Shown: positions 1 through 8,940 of the stretch, in pieces
How the letters are laid out: every line of letters starts with the position of its first letter
How positions within the stretch are numbered: the stretch's first letter is position 1
Source: Sulfuricystis multivorans
GTDB lineage: Bacteria; Pseudomonadota; Gammaproteobacteria; Burkholderiales; Rhodocyclaceae
DNA length: 64,000 bases
Assembly (NCBI RefSeq): GCF_003966565.1
Contig: NZ_AP018718.1
Coordinates: 248,001 to 312,000, forward strand
Direction of reading: 5' to 3'
The notes under the pieces: model-generated
Databases searched by the model: none
Seen by the model: the letters and a program-made list of their open reading frames with translations, nothing else
What the model was told of the DNA's origin: nothing
Program-made: the position numbers and the translations under genes

Positions 1-376
1 GTGGGGGATTGTCCGGATCGTAGCGCACCACCGGGCGTCGGTCGAAGCCTTCACGGCGCTCCTTGCCGCTGCGTCTTTCTTCGAGCATCCGGAAGTTGCA
101 ACGGCAATCGAACTTGCAGGTACATTCCGCGAGCGGCAGGTGGGGCGCCTCGTCGAGCTTGAAGCGTCTGTCGGCAAGCTCTTTGGCAGCTAGACATACT
201 TGGCTGCGGGTGGGGACGATCAGCTGTTTTCCCCAATATTTCTTGGGCGGCGGGGCGGCCTGCGCTTCGAGTCGCGCTTTTTCGCGGGCAAGGTGTGCGC
301 GATGCAGATACAAAACGATGCTTCCCGCCAAGATAAGCACGACGAGAATCACGAGTAACCAGCCGCCAGGACTCAT
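1..376 (-). CDS. Membrane-anchored Cys-rich hypothetical protein (3' part outside window)
   Basis: The minus strand is open from an ATG at 374-376 to the window edge, giving the first 125 residues of a protein of unknown function. Residues 5-24 form one hydrophobic segment (GGWLLVILVVLILAGSIVLY), a likely N-terminal membrane anchor, followed by a charged and Ala/Pro-rich linker. Residues 85-93 read CTCKFDCRC, a C-x-C-x3-C-x-C cluster with a further Cys at 61. A basic stretch RRSGKERREGFDRR follows at 101-114. The spaced cysteines could bind a metal, but this is inference and I recognise no family. It lies 84 bp downstream of the DMT exporter on the same strand. Codon use looks like that of the neighbouring genes. 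Confidence 0.7.
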   Translation of the reverse strand, partial: MSPGGWLLVILVVLILAGSIVLYLHRAHLAREKARLEAQAAPPPKKYWGKQLIVPTRSQVCLAAKELADRRFKLDEAPHLPLAECTCKFDCRCNFRMLEERRSGKERREGFDRRPVVRYDPDNPP

Positions 377-460
377 TGCCCGACTCGTGCGAGAACGAAG
401 GGAGAAAACGGAAGAAATCGCATGGTTCGAAAATCATACCCGAAGCGGGAGCACGGGAAC

Positions 461-1369
461 TTATGGGGCTTGCCGAGCAGGTGGGCGGAAAAACAGGAAA
501 CGTGGCGAAAAGCCGGTGACCAATGCTGTGCCAGCAATGACCAACCCCGCTCCGGCCCATGTGTGCCAGCCGATTGTTTCGGCAAGGAACAGCCAGCCCC
601 AAAGCACTCCGAACAGCGGGATGAGAAAGGTCACGGTCAGTGCCGATGCGGCACCGATTTCGGCGATCAGCCGGAAATAAAGCAGGTAGGCGATTCCGCT
701 GCACACCACGCCGAGTACCAAGACGGCGAGCAGGACGTCGCTGCCGGGCAGGACCGGTGGCGGGAAGAAGAACGTCGGAGGCAGCAGCCACAGCGCGGCG
801 GCCCACATGCTGCCGTGGGCATTGGCCAGCGGTTCGATGCCCCGGGCCTGTTTGGCATACAACGAGGCGATGCCGTAACACAGCGCTGCGGCGAGCGCGG
901 CCATCATCGCCAGGCCCGCACCCGGTACCAGCATCGCCGGGTCGAGTCCGACCAGCAGGGCGACGCCGGTCATGCCGAAACCAAGGCCGAGTGTGCCTTT
1001 CGGCGTCAGGCGATGGCGCAGCAAGATCACGCCGATGAGGGTGCTCCAGATCGGTGCAGTGGCGTTGAGAATCGCCATCAACGCAGCCGGTAGTCGCAAG
1101 GCCGCATAGCCGAATAGCAAAAAGGGCAGTGCGGAATTGACGAGGCCGAGAATCAGGTAATGCCGCCAGTGTTCACCAGCCGCCAGCGTGGTTCTCGACA
1201 AATGTGCGACACCCGCGAGGAATGCTGCGGCCAACAGAACACGAAATTCCATCAACGCCGCGGGCCCGAGCGCAGGCACGGCGATGCGCATGAAGATGAA
1301 GGAGCCGCCCCAGATCGCAGAGAGGAGCAGCAAGCGGAGAAGGCTAGCGACAGTCATGAAGGCTGCCAT
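461..1369 (-). CDS. EamA/DMT-family transporter
   Basis: A 302-residue, almost wholly hydrophobic protein with the two-fold EamA repeat of the drug/metabolite transporter superfamily. About ten membrane helices are expected. The first repeat begins with the typical LLLLSAIWGGSFIFMRIA (residues 12-29). The second ends in the family-like LIPLFGVLWGWLFLAETI. Members export or import small metabolites across the inner membrane, and the substrate cannot be read from sequence. It is transcribed divergently from the HIT gene across a roughly 200-bp gap. A second DMT protein sits at 21293-22207 in the leucine operon. Confidence 0.85.
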   Translation of the reverse strand: MAAFMTVASLLRLLLLSAIWGGSFIFMRIAVPALGPAALMEFRVLLAAAFLAGVAHLSRTTLAAGEHWRHYLILGLVNSALPFLLFGYAALRLPAALMAILNATAPIWSTLIGVILLRHRLTPKGTLGLGFGMTGVALLVGLDPAMLVPGAGLAMMAALAAALCYGIASLYAKQARGIEPLANAHGSMWAAALWLLPPTFFFPPPVLPGSDVLLAVLVLGVVCSGIAYLLYFRLIAEIGAASALTVTFLIPLFGVLWGWLFLAETIGWHTWAGAGLVIAGTALVTGFSPRFLFFRPPARQAP

Positions 1370-1482
1370 TGTAGTCAGCCCGCCGCGGCAAAAGGTTATG
1401 CTATTCTCAAAAAATGGTTAGCGTGAAATACACTCAGCCTTGCCTGCGACGGCCATCGTGATGCGATCGGCAGCCAAACTTT

Positions 1483-1498
1483 CGCGGCGCAAGCCGCG
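1483..1498. other. Small GC-rich hairpin in divergent intergenic region
   Basis: CGCGGC-GCAA-GCCGCG forms a 6-bp stem with a GNRA-type tetraloop. It lies in the 204-bp gap between the divergent DMT and HIT genes. No T-run follows on either strand, so it is not a convincing terminator. A second block with CCCC and GGGG arms follows near 1509-1526. No clear promoter is visible in this gap. Confidence 0.3.
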
Positions 1499-1579
1499 CT
1501 CGAAGTCTCCCCGTCCGCGAGGGGGGCTTAAGGGTGGGCGGGTGTTTGCGCAAGGGGTTTTCATCCTCCGCGGGTGACC

Positions 1580-2017
1580 ATGTCCGTCATGCGCGTTAGC
1601 TGCGAGCTGTGCCAATTACCCGGCGGCGAGATTCTCTGGCGGGATGAGTTCTGCCGCGTCATCCGTGTCGGCGGTGCGGAGGGCGAGGCATTTCCCGGCT
1701 TCTGCCGCGTCGTCTGGCAGGCGCATGTCGTCGAGATGAGCGATCTGACAGCGGCTGAGCGAGGCCATCTACTCGCCGTGGTGTGTGGCGTCGAAATGGC
1801 CCTACGCGAGGTGCTGCGGCCTGACAAGATCAATCTCGCCAGCCTCGGCAACGTCGTGCCGCATCTGCACTGGCACGTCATCCCGCGTTGGCGCGACGAT
1901 AGCCATTTCCCGGCGCCGATCTGGGCAGCGGCTCGCCGCCCGATTCCCCGGCGGGCGCAACCTTCCACCGAGGCATTGCACGGTGCCCTGCTTCGGGCGC
2001 TGGAGTATTCGGCATGA
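1580..2017 (+). CDS. HIT-family protein (nucleotide hydrolase/transferase)
   Basis: A 145-residue member of the histidine triad superfamily. The triad is visible as HLHWH at residues 95-99 within PHLHWHVIPR, preceded by the usual LASLGN. Family members hydrolyse or transfer nucleoside phosphates in the cytoplasm; the specific substrate is unknown. I chose the ATG at 1580. A GTG at 1574 and an ATG at 1589 are alternatives, and none has a strong ribosome binding site. Its stop overlaps the start of the next gene in an ATGA junction, so the two are probably translationally coupled. Confidence 0.85.
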   Translation: MSVMRVSCELCQLPGGEILWRDEFCRVIRVGGAEGEAFPGFCRVVWQAHVVEMSDLTAAERGHLLAVVCGVEMALREVLRPDKINLASLGNVVPHLHWHVIPRWRDDSHFPAPIWAAARRPIPRRAQPSTEALHGALLRALEYSA

Positions 2018-3678
2018 CCCCCGCGATGCCTTCAGTCCTCGATCTGCCGCCGACCAGCACGGCGACCACACCGCATTTCAGCACGCTGCCAGCCTGCCGC
2101 GAGTGGATCGGCCGCCTGCCGATGGCGAATCCATCGCTGGTGCAAAAGATGCTGCTCGACGAGCTGCGGCTTTTGAACGGCTATACGCTGACAGCGCCGC
2201 TGCGCTTGGAACTGCTCGAAACTCTGCAAACGCCGTTGCATTTCGTGCAGGAGGAGAGCGCAAGCCTTTTCGTGGGCAAATCACTCCCCTTGGCACCGAT
2301 CGAGCAGACGGCGCTCGAAACGTCCGATGCCCTTTGGCAGACGGCGCTGATCGGTTATCTGCGCTGTCTGGAGGCCGTGCTGCACGGCGATACGGCTTTT
2401 CTGTCCAGGGCTGCGCTCGTCTGTGAGCGCGCCCTGGCGATCCTGATCGCCGATTTCGCCGACCTGACGCGCGGCGGCTGGCAGGCAGATGCTCCGCTGT
2501 GGCGCTTCGCCCATTTTCTTTATTCGAGTGCCGAGACGCTGGGCGTGGCGCACGTGCCCGTTACCGATCCCTTCCGCAGCGAGGCAGGCGCGCGCCCCGT
2601 TTCTCCGGCGATGGTCTATGCCGAGCTGGCGTTGCTGGCAACCGCCGGGTTGCACGAGCTGCCCCCGCGCCAGCAACGCTGGGTGATGCGTTGGGCTCAC
2701 CAGTGGTCGGCAAAGTTGAAAGTGTCGGCGGACGTTCCGCCGCTAGATGCGGCATTGCCGCTGTGCGTCGATCTCGCCGGCGAGATGCCGCCCGGCTATT
2801 TGCCGCATAGCGGCCCCGGGGCGCGCTGGCTGGAGACCAGCGCGCTACGCCTGAGCATGCAAAAACGTATCGCGCTGCTGGCGAAAAACGATCCGGAGGT
2901 AACCCCGGCCAGTCTCGGGCTGGGCGAGGATTGCACGATGCCTGCCACGCTCGAAGTGCTGCAGCGCGTTTATCCGCGTTGGGTCAAGGGAGGTGTGCAG
3001 CGACGCTACATGCGCCATCCGCTGAGCGGTCATTGCCGGTTCGTGGCCGGGGTCGACGCGATCCATTATTACCTCTCGGGCCGCAAGCCATTCAGGCCAC
3101 CGGGCAGCCTTCCAGAGGAGACGCTGCGACGGCAGCGCGAAACCATAGCGATGTTGGAAGGTGAGACGGTCGAGTTCGCGGAGGAGACCAGCCGGGAATT
3201 GGGTTTCCAGACCGAAAGCTGGACGGTCGCCGAGGACTGGGGGCTGTCGGATCGTTCCGACGGTGGGCTTTGTCTTACGCGGCCGATCGAGCTCGACGGT
3301 GGGCGGCTCGCCCTCGATCAGCTGGTCGCGGTGCAGCCCGTTGGCAGTGGTCATTTCCTGCTCGGGGTGGTGCGCTGGACGCAGCGACGCGGCAATGAAC
3401 TCGTCACTGGCATTCAGCTCATGCCCGGCCGGGCTGAGCCGGTTGCCGTCCGGCGCACCGGAGTGATGGCGACACCGGATCCTTATCGGCCGGGATTCCT
3501 GCTGCCGGCCGTAAGCGCAGTGCAGCAGCCCCTCTCACTGATCTTGCCGCCCGGCAGTTACAAAGCTGGCCGCATCTTCGAAGTCTGGAGGGCGCACGTC
3601 ACGCGCCGCTTCCGGCTCGACGCACTACTCGAGCGGGGCGCGGATTTCGAACGTGCTGGTTGTGTCGAGCTAGTCTGA
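2014..3678 (+). CDS. Conserved hypothetical protein, possible PilZ-like C-terminus
   Basis: A 554-residue soluble protein overlapping the HIT gene by 4 bp. The N-terminal 270 residues are helix-rich and Leu/Ala-rich without a motif I recognise. The region from about 320 is beta-rich. Segments such as LGVVRWTQRRGNELVTGIQL resemble the second half of PilZ-type c-di-GMP-binding barrels, but the canonical RxxxR plus DxSxxG signature is not clearly present. The convergent neighbour is a GGDEF-EAL protein, which makes a c-di-GMP link plausible but unproven. There is no signal peptide and there are no membrane helices. Confidence 0.6.
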   Translation: MTPAMPSVLDLPPTSTATTPHFSTLPACREWIGRLPMANPSLVQKMLLDELRLLNGYTLTAPLRLELLETLQTPLHFVQEESASLFVGKSLPLAPIEQTALETSDALWQTALIGYLRCLEAVLHGDTAFLSRAALVCERALAILIADFADLTRGGWQADAPLWRFAHFLYSSAETLGVAHVPVTDPFRSEAGARPVSPAMVYAELALLATAGLHELPPRQQRWVMRWAHQWSAKLKVSADVPPLDAALPLCVDLAGEMPPGYLPHSGPGARWLETSALRLSMQKRIALLAKNDPEVTPASLGLGEDCTMPATLEVLQRVYPRWVKGGVQRRYMRHPLSGHCRFVAGVDAIHYYLSGRKPFRPPGSLPEETLRRQRETIAMLEGETVEFAEETSRELGFQTESWTVAEDWGLSDRSDGGLCLTRPIELDGGRLALDQLVAVQPVGSGHFLLGVVRWTQRRGNELVTGIQLMPGRAEPVAVRRTGVMATPDPYRPGFLLPAVSAVQQPLSLILPPGSYKAGRIFEVWRAHVTRRFRLDALLERGADFERAGCVELV

Positions 3679-3738
3679 AGAGACTGCACTGGCGGGATGC
3701 AGAGACGCCCCGCTGGGCTCGGCTCTCCTGGAGAGTCG

Positions 3739-3762
3739 AAAGTCGGCGTTGGCGGGACGGCA
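3739..3762 (+). repeat. 24-bp dispersed repeat, copy 1 (intergenic)
   Basis: This is one of the two intergenic copies, lying between the convergent unknown gene (ends 3678) and the GGDEF-EAL gene (ends 3775). Relative to the consensus it has T for C at position 11; the centre is GCGG. It is a gapless match with G before the AAA. Confidence 0.85.
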
Positions 3763-3774
3763 CCCCTTCACGTT

Positions 3775-6513
3775 TCAGAGCTGCGGTTTTTTCAGCAGAG
3801 CGACGAACTCTTCGGCCGGGAGCGGCTGGCTGTAGAGGAAGCCCTGGGCCAGTTCGCATTCGCGTTCCCGCAGCAGACTGGCCTGACCGAGCGCCTCGAC
3901 ACCTTCGGCGACCACCGACAGGCCGAGACTGTGCGCCATTGCCAGGATCGCCTCGACCAGCGCGCGCTGACCGGGATCGCTTTCCATGCCCTTGACGAAG
4001 CTCTTGTCGATCTTGACGTGGCGCACCGGGAAGCGTTTCAGATAAGCGAGCGAAGAATAGCCGGTGCCGAAGTCATCGATCGCCAGATGTAAGCCGACTT
4101 CGCCCGCCTCGGCGAACCATTGTTGGATCGCCGGCATGTCGGCGAGCAGCGTGCGTTCGGTGATTTCGAGGACGATCTGCTGCGGCGAGATGCCATATTT
4201 GGCGAGCGCGGCGAGGATGCGCTTGACCGAGAGCGCCTCGGGCAATTGGCGCAGCGAGACGTTGATCGCCAACATCAGGTGGTGGCCGGCGGCTTTCCAG
4301 GTGGAGAGTTGTTGGCAGGCTTCTTCGAATGCCCAGGCGCCGATCTCGCGGATCAAGCCGGTTTCCTCGGCCAGCGGCACGAATTTGGCTGGTTCGAGCA
4401 AACCGCGCTGCGGATGCTGCCAGCGCAGCAATGCCTCGGCGCCGACGATGTGGTTACTCGTCAGGTCGACGAGTGGCAAAAACTGGAGGCGTAGCTCCCG
4501 CCGCGAGAGCGCACCGCGTAGGTCGTTTTCGAGGCTGCGCCGGTCGATGGCCGCGGTGGTCAGTGCCGGTTCGAAGAATTGCGCGTTGTTGCGCCCCAGC
4601 GCCTTGGCGCGATACATCGCCAGGTCGGCATTGCGGAACAGGGCGTCGATGTCGCGCCCGTCGTCCGGGAACAGCGTGATGCCGATCGAGGCGCCGATGT
4701 GGATCTCGTTGCCCTCGATGTCGAACGGCTCGTTCATCTGCGCGATGATCTTTTCGGCGACGTTGCCGGCCGGCGCGGATTCCGAGATGTCGGTGAGCAC
4801 GACGACGAATTCGTCGCCGCCGAGACGGGAAATGGTGTCGGTTTCGCGCACGCACAGGCGCATCCGTTCTGCCACCAGCTGCAACAAGCGGTCGCCGATC
4901 GCATGGCCGAGCGTGTCATTGACCTGCTTGAAGAAATCGAGGTCGATGAACATCACCGCGACGCGCGAGCCTTCGCGGCGGGCCTGCTTCAGGGCCTGGC
5001 CGAGGCGTTCGGCGAGCAGGTTGCGATTCGGCAGGCCGGTGAGCGGGTCATAGTTGGCGCGGAAGGCGATCTCGTCTTCGTCGTGTTTTTTCTGCGTGAT
5101 GTCGATCGCCAGCGCGACGTAGCCGGCCGTGCCGCCTCCGGCGTCGGGCACCGCCGAGATGATCTGCCAGACCGGGAAGACCTCGCCGTTCTTGCGCCGG
5201 TTCCACACCTCGCCTTCCCAGCGCCCCTGGCCGCGCAGCCGTTCCCACATGGTGGCGAAGAACTGCTCGTCGTGGCGGTCGGACTTGATCAGGCGCGGGG
5301 TCTGGCCGATGGCCTCGGCGGCGCTGTAGCCGGTCATCCGGGTGAAGGCCTGATTGACGCGTCGGATCACGCCGTCGGCATCGGTGATCATGATCGCCTC
5401 GTTGGTGGCTTCGAATACCGCGGCCGCTTCGCGCAGGCGGCGTTCGGCTTCGACTCGTTCCGTGACATCGTGAATGATCGCGTAGATGAGCAGGCGATCG
5501 TCACGATGCATGGGGCTGGCAGAAACCTCGACGCTGCGCAGCGACCCATCTTTCAGCCGGTGGCGCTGGACCGTCTGTTCGTGTCCATTGGCCAGTGAGC
5601 GGGCCAGCTCGGTGGTGGTTTCTTCCAGTGTGCTCTGGTTGATGTCGCTGATCGCCAGGGTAATCAGTTCGTCATGGGGATAGCCGTAGAAGCTGCAAGC
5701 GGCAGGGTTGGCATCGACGATGCGGCCATCACGGGGATCGATCAACAGCATCGCCGCCAGGGCGCTCTGGAAGAACTGCTGGAAATGTGCTTCACCTTCC
5801 TTGGATGTCTGGATCAGCCGCGCGAGTCGCTGCTCCATTTGGCGCTGGGTCGTGATGTCGGCATTGATACCGATCATGCGTTGCGGCCGACCTTGGGCAT
5901 CGCGCATCAGATGCGCCACGGTATGCACCCAGCGATGTTCACCTGCTTTGGTGCGCAGGCGGTAATCGACCTGGAGGAAGTCGCCGCTTTTGCCGAGCAC
6001 GGTTTCGAAAGCCCGCCGCACCTGTGGCTGATCTTCCGGATGGATCAGCGCGCGCCAGCTGGCCAGGGTGGTCGGCAGCGCCTCGGCCCCATAGCCGAGA
6101 TTACGCCACCAGTCAGGTGAGAAGCGCACCTCGCCGCTGGCCGGATCCAGAGTCCATAGACCTTGGCCGGTGCCTTCGAGCAGGGTTTCCCAGCGCTCTG
6201 GGGCCTCGGCGACCGGGACGGGTGGCATCTGGGGTTCGACTGTACCCACTGCCCGAGAGATCTGCGGTGGGCGGAAGACGAGAAACGCCACGAGTCCGAC
6301 CACCACCAGCAGGACCAGCAGGGCGATCAAGGCGAGCGCCTGACTCCAGACGAGCTGCGCTTCGAGCACCGCTGCCAACCGTTCGAGCATCACGGTCGCG
6401 TTCGTTCCGGCCGCGCCGAGACTGGCAGCAGCCGGGCCCGTGCTGGCGAGTCCCAGTGACACGGTCAGCAGACCGAACAGGCAAGACAGGACGTAGCGGA
6501 TCAACGGGCGCAT
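3775..6513 (-). CDS. Membrane-anchored PAS-PAS-PAS-GGDEF-EAL signalling protein
   Basis: A 912-residue protein predicted to make and/or break c-di-GMP at the inner membrane. The N-terminus has a signal-like hydrophobic stretch and a second strong helix at about 55-80, so only a short periplasmic loop is exposed. Three PAS/PAC modules follow, at roughly 103-225, 240-350 and 357-475. The diguanylate cyclase motif is intact, RLGGDEF near residue 563. The phosphodiesterase signature is EALLRW near 691, with DDFGTG near 810. Both catalytic signatures are complete, so the protein could be bifunctional. An AT-rich promoter region lies upstream at 6570-6630. Confidence 0.93.
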   Translation of the reverse strand: MRPLIRYVLSCLFGLLTVSLGLASTGPAAASLGAAGTNATVMLERLAAVLEAQLVWSQALALIALLVLLVVVGLVAFLVFRPPQISRAVGTVEPQMPPVPVAEAPERWETLLEGTGQGLWTLDPASGEVRFSPDWWRNLGYGAEALPTTLASWRALIHPEDQPQVRRAFETVLGKSGDFLQVDYRLRTKAGEHRWVHTVAHLMRDAQGRPQRMIGINADITTQRQMEQRLARLIQTSKEGEAHFQQFFQSALAAMLLIDPRDGRIVDANPAACSFYGYPHDELITLAISDINQSTLEETTTELARSLANGHEQTVQRHRLKDGSLRSVEVSASPMHRDDRLLIYAIIHDVTERVEAERRLREAAAVFEATNEAIMITDADGVIRRVNQAFTRMTGYSAAEAIGQTPRLIKSDRHDEQFFATMWERLRGQGRWEGEVWNRRKNGEVFPVWQIISAVPDAGGGTAGYVALAIDITQKKHDEDEIAFRANYDPLTGLPNRNLLAERLGQALKQARREGSRVAVMFIDLDFFKQVNDTLGHAIGDRLLQLVAERMRLCVRETDTISRLGGDEFVVVLTDISESAPAGNVAEKIIAQMNEPFDIEGNEIHIGASIGITLFPDDGRDIDALFRNADLAMYRAKALGRNNAQFFEPALTTAAIDRRSLENDLRGALSRRELRLQFLPLVDLTSNHIVGAEALLRWQHPQRGLLEPAKFVPLAEETGLIREIGAWAFEEACQQLSTWKAAGHHLMLAINVSLRQLPEALSVKRILAALAKYGISPQQIVLEITERTLLADMPAIQQWFAEAGEVGLHLAIDDFGTGYSSLAYLKRFPVRHVKIDKSFVKGMESDPGQRALVEAILAMAHSLGLSVVAEGVEALGQASLLRERECELAQGFLYSQPLPAEEFVALLKKPQL

Positions 6514-6600
6514 TTGAATGCGGATGACTTGAAAGGCGTCTCAAACCCAAACTCCTAGCAGGATTCGGGCCTGATCTCCTAACTTATTACCAAAGTTCGA

Positions 6601-6629
6601 AATTTGCGGCTCTGAAAATTTTCCGTCAA
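6601..6629 (-). promoter_or_regulatory. Putative sigma70 promoter for GGDEF-EAL gene
   Basis: On the minus strand TTGACG (6629-6624) and CAAATT (6606-6601) are separated by 17 bp. They lie in the only AT-rich patch of the area, about 90 bp upstream of the GGDEF-EAL start. The -10 box is weak, so this is a candidate only. The spacer contains the self-complementary GAAAATTTTC. Confidence 0.35.
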
Positions 6630-6633
6630 CAGA

Positions 6634-6653
6634 CTGTAAGGAATTCCTTACAG
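6634..6653. promoter_or_regulatory. Perfect 20-bp palindrome (operator or terminator)
   Basis: CTGTAAGGAA is followed immediately by its exact reverse complement. The site overlaps the stop codon of the upstream kinase-fusion gene (TAA at 6648-6650) and sits just upstream of the putative promoter of the GGDEF-EAL gene. It could be a dimeric repressor site. It could also be the stem of a terminator for the kinase gene (8-bp stem, AATT loop), although no uninterrupted U-tract follows. Confidence 0.5.
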
Positions 6654-8030
6654 CCGTTCATCGTCACCAGGGGGCTCGAACCAACGCAGCTGCTGCTGCA
6701 TGACCTCGACGGTCGCCTCGGAGGCATCATTGCGGCGTGCGGCGATGCGCCGGGCGAGCTCGTCGGGGGAGGCTTGGGGCGCGATCAATTCGAATGGCAC
6801 CGCCAAGCGCTTGGCCAGGCTGCGAAAACGGTCGCGCTCGGCGCGGCGCAGGAAGGCGGCATCGACGATCACCGACCAACCGGCGGAAAGCAGTGATTCC
6901 GTAAGCTCGGCAAGCCGCGCATAGGTGCGCGCATTCGCTCGACGCGTGTAGATCGTGCCGCCGCTTGCCGCATCCGGCGCCAGACCAAACAGGCGCTTGC
7001 GCTCGACATCGGAACGGATACGCACCGTGGTGAGAAACTCGGCGCTGGCAAGACGGCACGATGTCAGATACGTCTTGCCGCAGCCCGACGGCCCGCAGGT
7101 GATCGAAAGCAAAGGTGCGAAAGGCGCGATGAGTCGCAAGGCGAGGGTCAGATAGCCGTCCGCCTCGGCCGGATCGCCTCGCAGCGCGGCCACCTTGGCG
7201 CGCACCATCGCCCGATAGACGAGGTAGAAGCGCAGCACCGCGAGCGCGTCGAAGTCGCCGCTCCAGACCAGCCATTCGTTGAGCAGCCAGGTGGCCAGCC
7301 CCGGCTGCTCGTGGTCGAGCAGGTCCAGCAGCGTGAAGGCGATCTCGCTGGCGACGTCGATCGCGCGAAGGGAAGTGCTGAATTCGATGCCGTCGAAGGC
7401 GACGATACGGCCGTCTACCAGCACCAGGTTGCCCAGATGAAGATCGCCGTGGCCTTCGCGGATGAAGCCCGACGCATGGCGACGGGTGAAATCGCCATGG
7501 CGACGCTGCCATTCCGCTTCGGTCCACTGGCGTAGCCGGGCCAGCGATGCCTCTTCGGCCGGCAGGAGGTGCTCCAGCTCATCGAAGTTTTCCAGTGCGT
7601 CACTGCGGATGCGTTCCGGCGTGCCGAACTCTGCTGCGGCCAATGCCGCGCCATTCTGGAAATCGGCCAGTTCGCGCGCGAAGCGCGAGAGGTGATCCTG
7701 GGTCAATCCACCGCGGCGGCAGACCTCGTCGAGTCGGAGCGTTTCATCGAATCGCCGCATCTTCACCGCCGGCTCGCCGGCGAGCTCGACGACATCCAGA
7801 TAAAGGCCGGGCGCGAAGCGCCGGTTCAAGCGCAGCTCCTCGTGGCAATAAAAGCGCCGTTTGTCGACCGTGCCGTAATCGAGGAAGGGCAGCGTCACCG
7901 GCTTCTTGACCTTGTAGGCGAACTCGCCGGCGAGCAGCACCCAGGAGATGTGCGTTTCCCTGATTTCGACCGAGGCGGAATCGGGCAGCGCCTGAAGGCA
8001 AGCGAGGGGCAGTTCCGGCATAATGTCCAT
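6648..8030 (-). CDS. Aminoglycoside-phosphotransferase-like / P-loop kinase fusion
   Basis: A 460-residue two-domain protein. Residues about 1-310 resemble aminoglycoside/choline-kinase-type phosphotransferases. They include the Brenner-type catalytic loop REGHGDLHLGNLV and the metal-binding segment IVAFDGIEF. Residues about 315-460 are a P-loop kinase with Walker A GPSGCGKT. Such fusions are widespread in proteobacteria, but the substrate is not established. The start (8030, or 8021 at a second Met) nearly abuts the divergent oxyR start, so each gene's control region lies inside the other. Just after Walker A the sequence CRLASAEFLTT is encoded by dispersed-repeat copy 7035-7058. Confidence 0.85.
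   Translation of the reverse strand: MDIMPELPLACLQALPDSASVEIRETHISWVLLAGEFAYKVKKPVTLPFLDYGTVDKRRFYCHEELRLNRRFAPGLYLDVVELAGEPAVKMRRFDETLRLDEVCRRGGLTQDHLSRFARELADFQNGAALAAAEFGTPERIRSDALENFDELEHLLPAEEASLARLRQWTEAEWQRRHGDFTRRHASGFIREGHGDLHLGNLVLVDGRIVAFDGIEFSTSLRAIDVASEIAFTLLDLLDHEQPGLATWLLNEWLVWSGDFDALAVLRFYLVYRAMVRAKVAALRGDPAEADGYLTLALRLIAPFAPLLSITCGPSGCGKTYLTSCRLASAEFLTTVRIRSDVERKRLFGLAPDAASGGTIYTRRANARTYARLAELTESLLSAGWSVIVDAAFLRRAERDRFRSLAKRLAVPFELIAPQASPDELARRIAARRNDASEATVEVMQQQLRWFEPPGDDERL
7035..7058 (+). repeat. 24-bp dispersed repeat, copy 2 (inside kinase fusion gene)
   Basis: Variable base 4 is C and the centre reads GCAA. It is antisense to the host gene, where it encodes part of CRLASAEF shortly after the Walker A motif. 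Confidence 0.85.
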
Positions 8031-8031
8031 T

Positions 8032-8940
8032 ATGACGTTAACCGAACTGCGTTACATCATCGCACTGGCGCGCGAAAAACACTTCGGCCGGGCGGCCGAG
8101 AAATGCTTCGTTTCCCAGCCGACGCTGTCGGTCGCCGTCAAGAAGCTCGAGGACGAGCTCGGCGTGATCCTCTTCGAACGCGGCCAGCACGAGATCAGCG
8201 TGACCCCGGCCGGTGAGCCGATCATTCGCCAGGCCGAAAAGGTGCTCGCGGAGGCCGCGCGCATCAAGGAGCTCGCCGCTACGGCGGGCGATCCGCTCAC
8301 GGGGCCCCTGCGCATCGGCGCGATCTACACGATCGGGCCCTATCTGCTGCCCCGGCTGGTGCCGTCGCTACGCAGCCGTGCGCCGCAGATGCCGCTGATC
8401 CTCCAGGAAAACTTCACCGCGCAGCTGATCGAGGCGCTGAAGAACAGCGAGCTCGACGTCGCGATCGTCGCGTTGCCGATCGAGGAGCCGGGGCTGGTGG
8501 CCCAGGCGGTATATGACGAAGTGTTTCGCGTGCTGGTGCCTGCCCAGCATCCGTGGGCCAAGGAAAAGGCGATCGCCCCGCGGCGCCTGCTCGACGAGCC
8601 CCTGTTGATGCTCGGGCGCGGCAACTGCTTCCGCGATCAGGTGCTCGATCTGTGTAGCCAGGCCGGCGCGGGCGGGCCGCAGGTGCTCGAAGGCTCTTCG
8701 CTGGAAACGATCCGGCTGATGGTCGCCTCGAACGTCGGCATCACCGTGATGCCGGCCTCGGCGGTCGATGAGCTGCCGAAAAACGATCCGCTGCTGCGCG
8801 TGCGCCCCTTCGTCGAACCCCAACCCTCAAGGCGCGTCGGCCTGATCTGGCGCGCCAGCTTCCCACGCCATCAGGCGATCGACATCCTGCGTGGCGCGCT
8901 GCTCGATCATCTGCCGCCCGGATGCACGCCGGCACCCTGA
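8032..8940 (+). CDS. oxyR: Hydrogen-peroxide-inducible genes activator OxyR
   Basis: A 302-residue LysR-type regulator that senses peroxide through a disulfide and activates antioxidant genes. The N-terminal helix-turn-helix reads HFGRAAEKCFVSQPTLS. The redox cysteines fall exactly at Cys199 and Cys208 (GNCFRDQVLDLC) when the ATG at 8032 is used, matching E. coli numbering. This supports 8032 over the in-frame ATG at 8023. dps, a classic OxyR target, lies 3 kb downstream. The esterase-like gene overlaps its 3' end by 19 bp, so they are probably co-transcribed. Confidence 0.95.
   Translation: MTLTELRYIIALAREKHFGRAAEKCFVSQPTLSVAVKKLEDELGVILFERGQHEISVTPAGEPIIRQAEKVLAEAARIKELAATAGDPLTGPLRIGAIYTIGPYLLPRLVPSLRSRAPQMPLILQENFTAQLIEALKNSELDVAIVALPIEEPGLVAQAVYDEVFRVLVPAQHPWAKEKAIAPRRLLDEPLLMLGRGNCFRDQVLDLCSQAGAGGPQVLEGSSLETIRLMVASNVGITVMPASAVDELPKNDPLLRVRPFVEPQPSRRVGLIWRASFPRHQAIDILRGALLDHLPPGCTPAP

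Noticed and set aside
643-664. TGCCGATGCGGCACCGATTT resembling a repeat copy in the first DMT gene
   Set aside because: The two halves are three bases too close, and the encoded IGAASALTV is typical of this transporter family.
8181-8330. Long shadow frames on opposite strands of oxyR, liuA, thiolase and carboxylase genes
   Set aside because: High GC content makes the reverse strand open. These frames have no family motifs, and the real genes have clear signatures.
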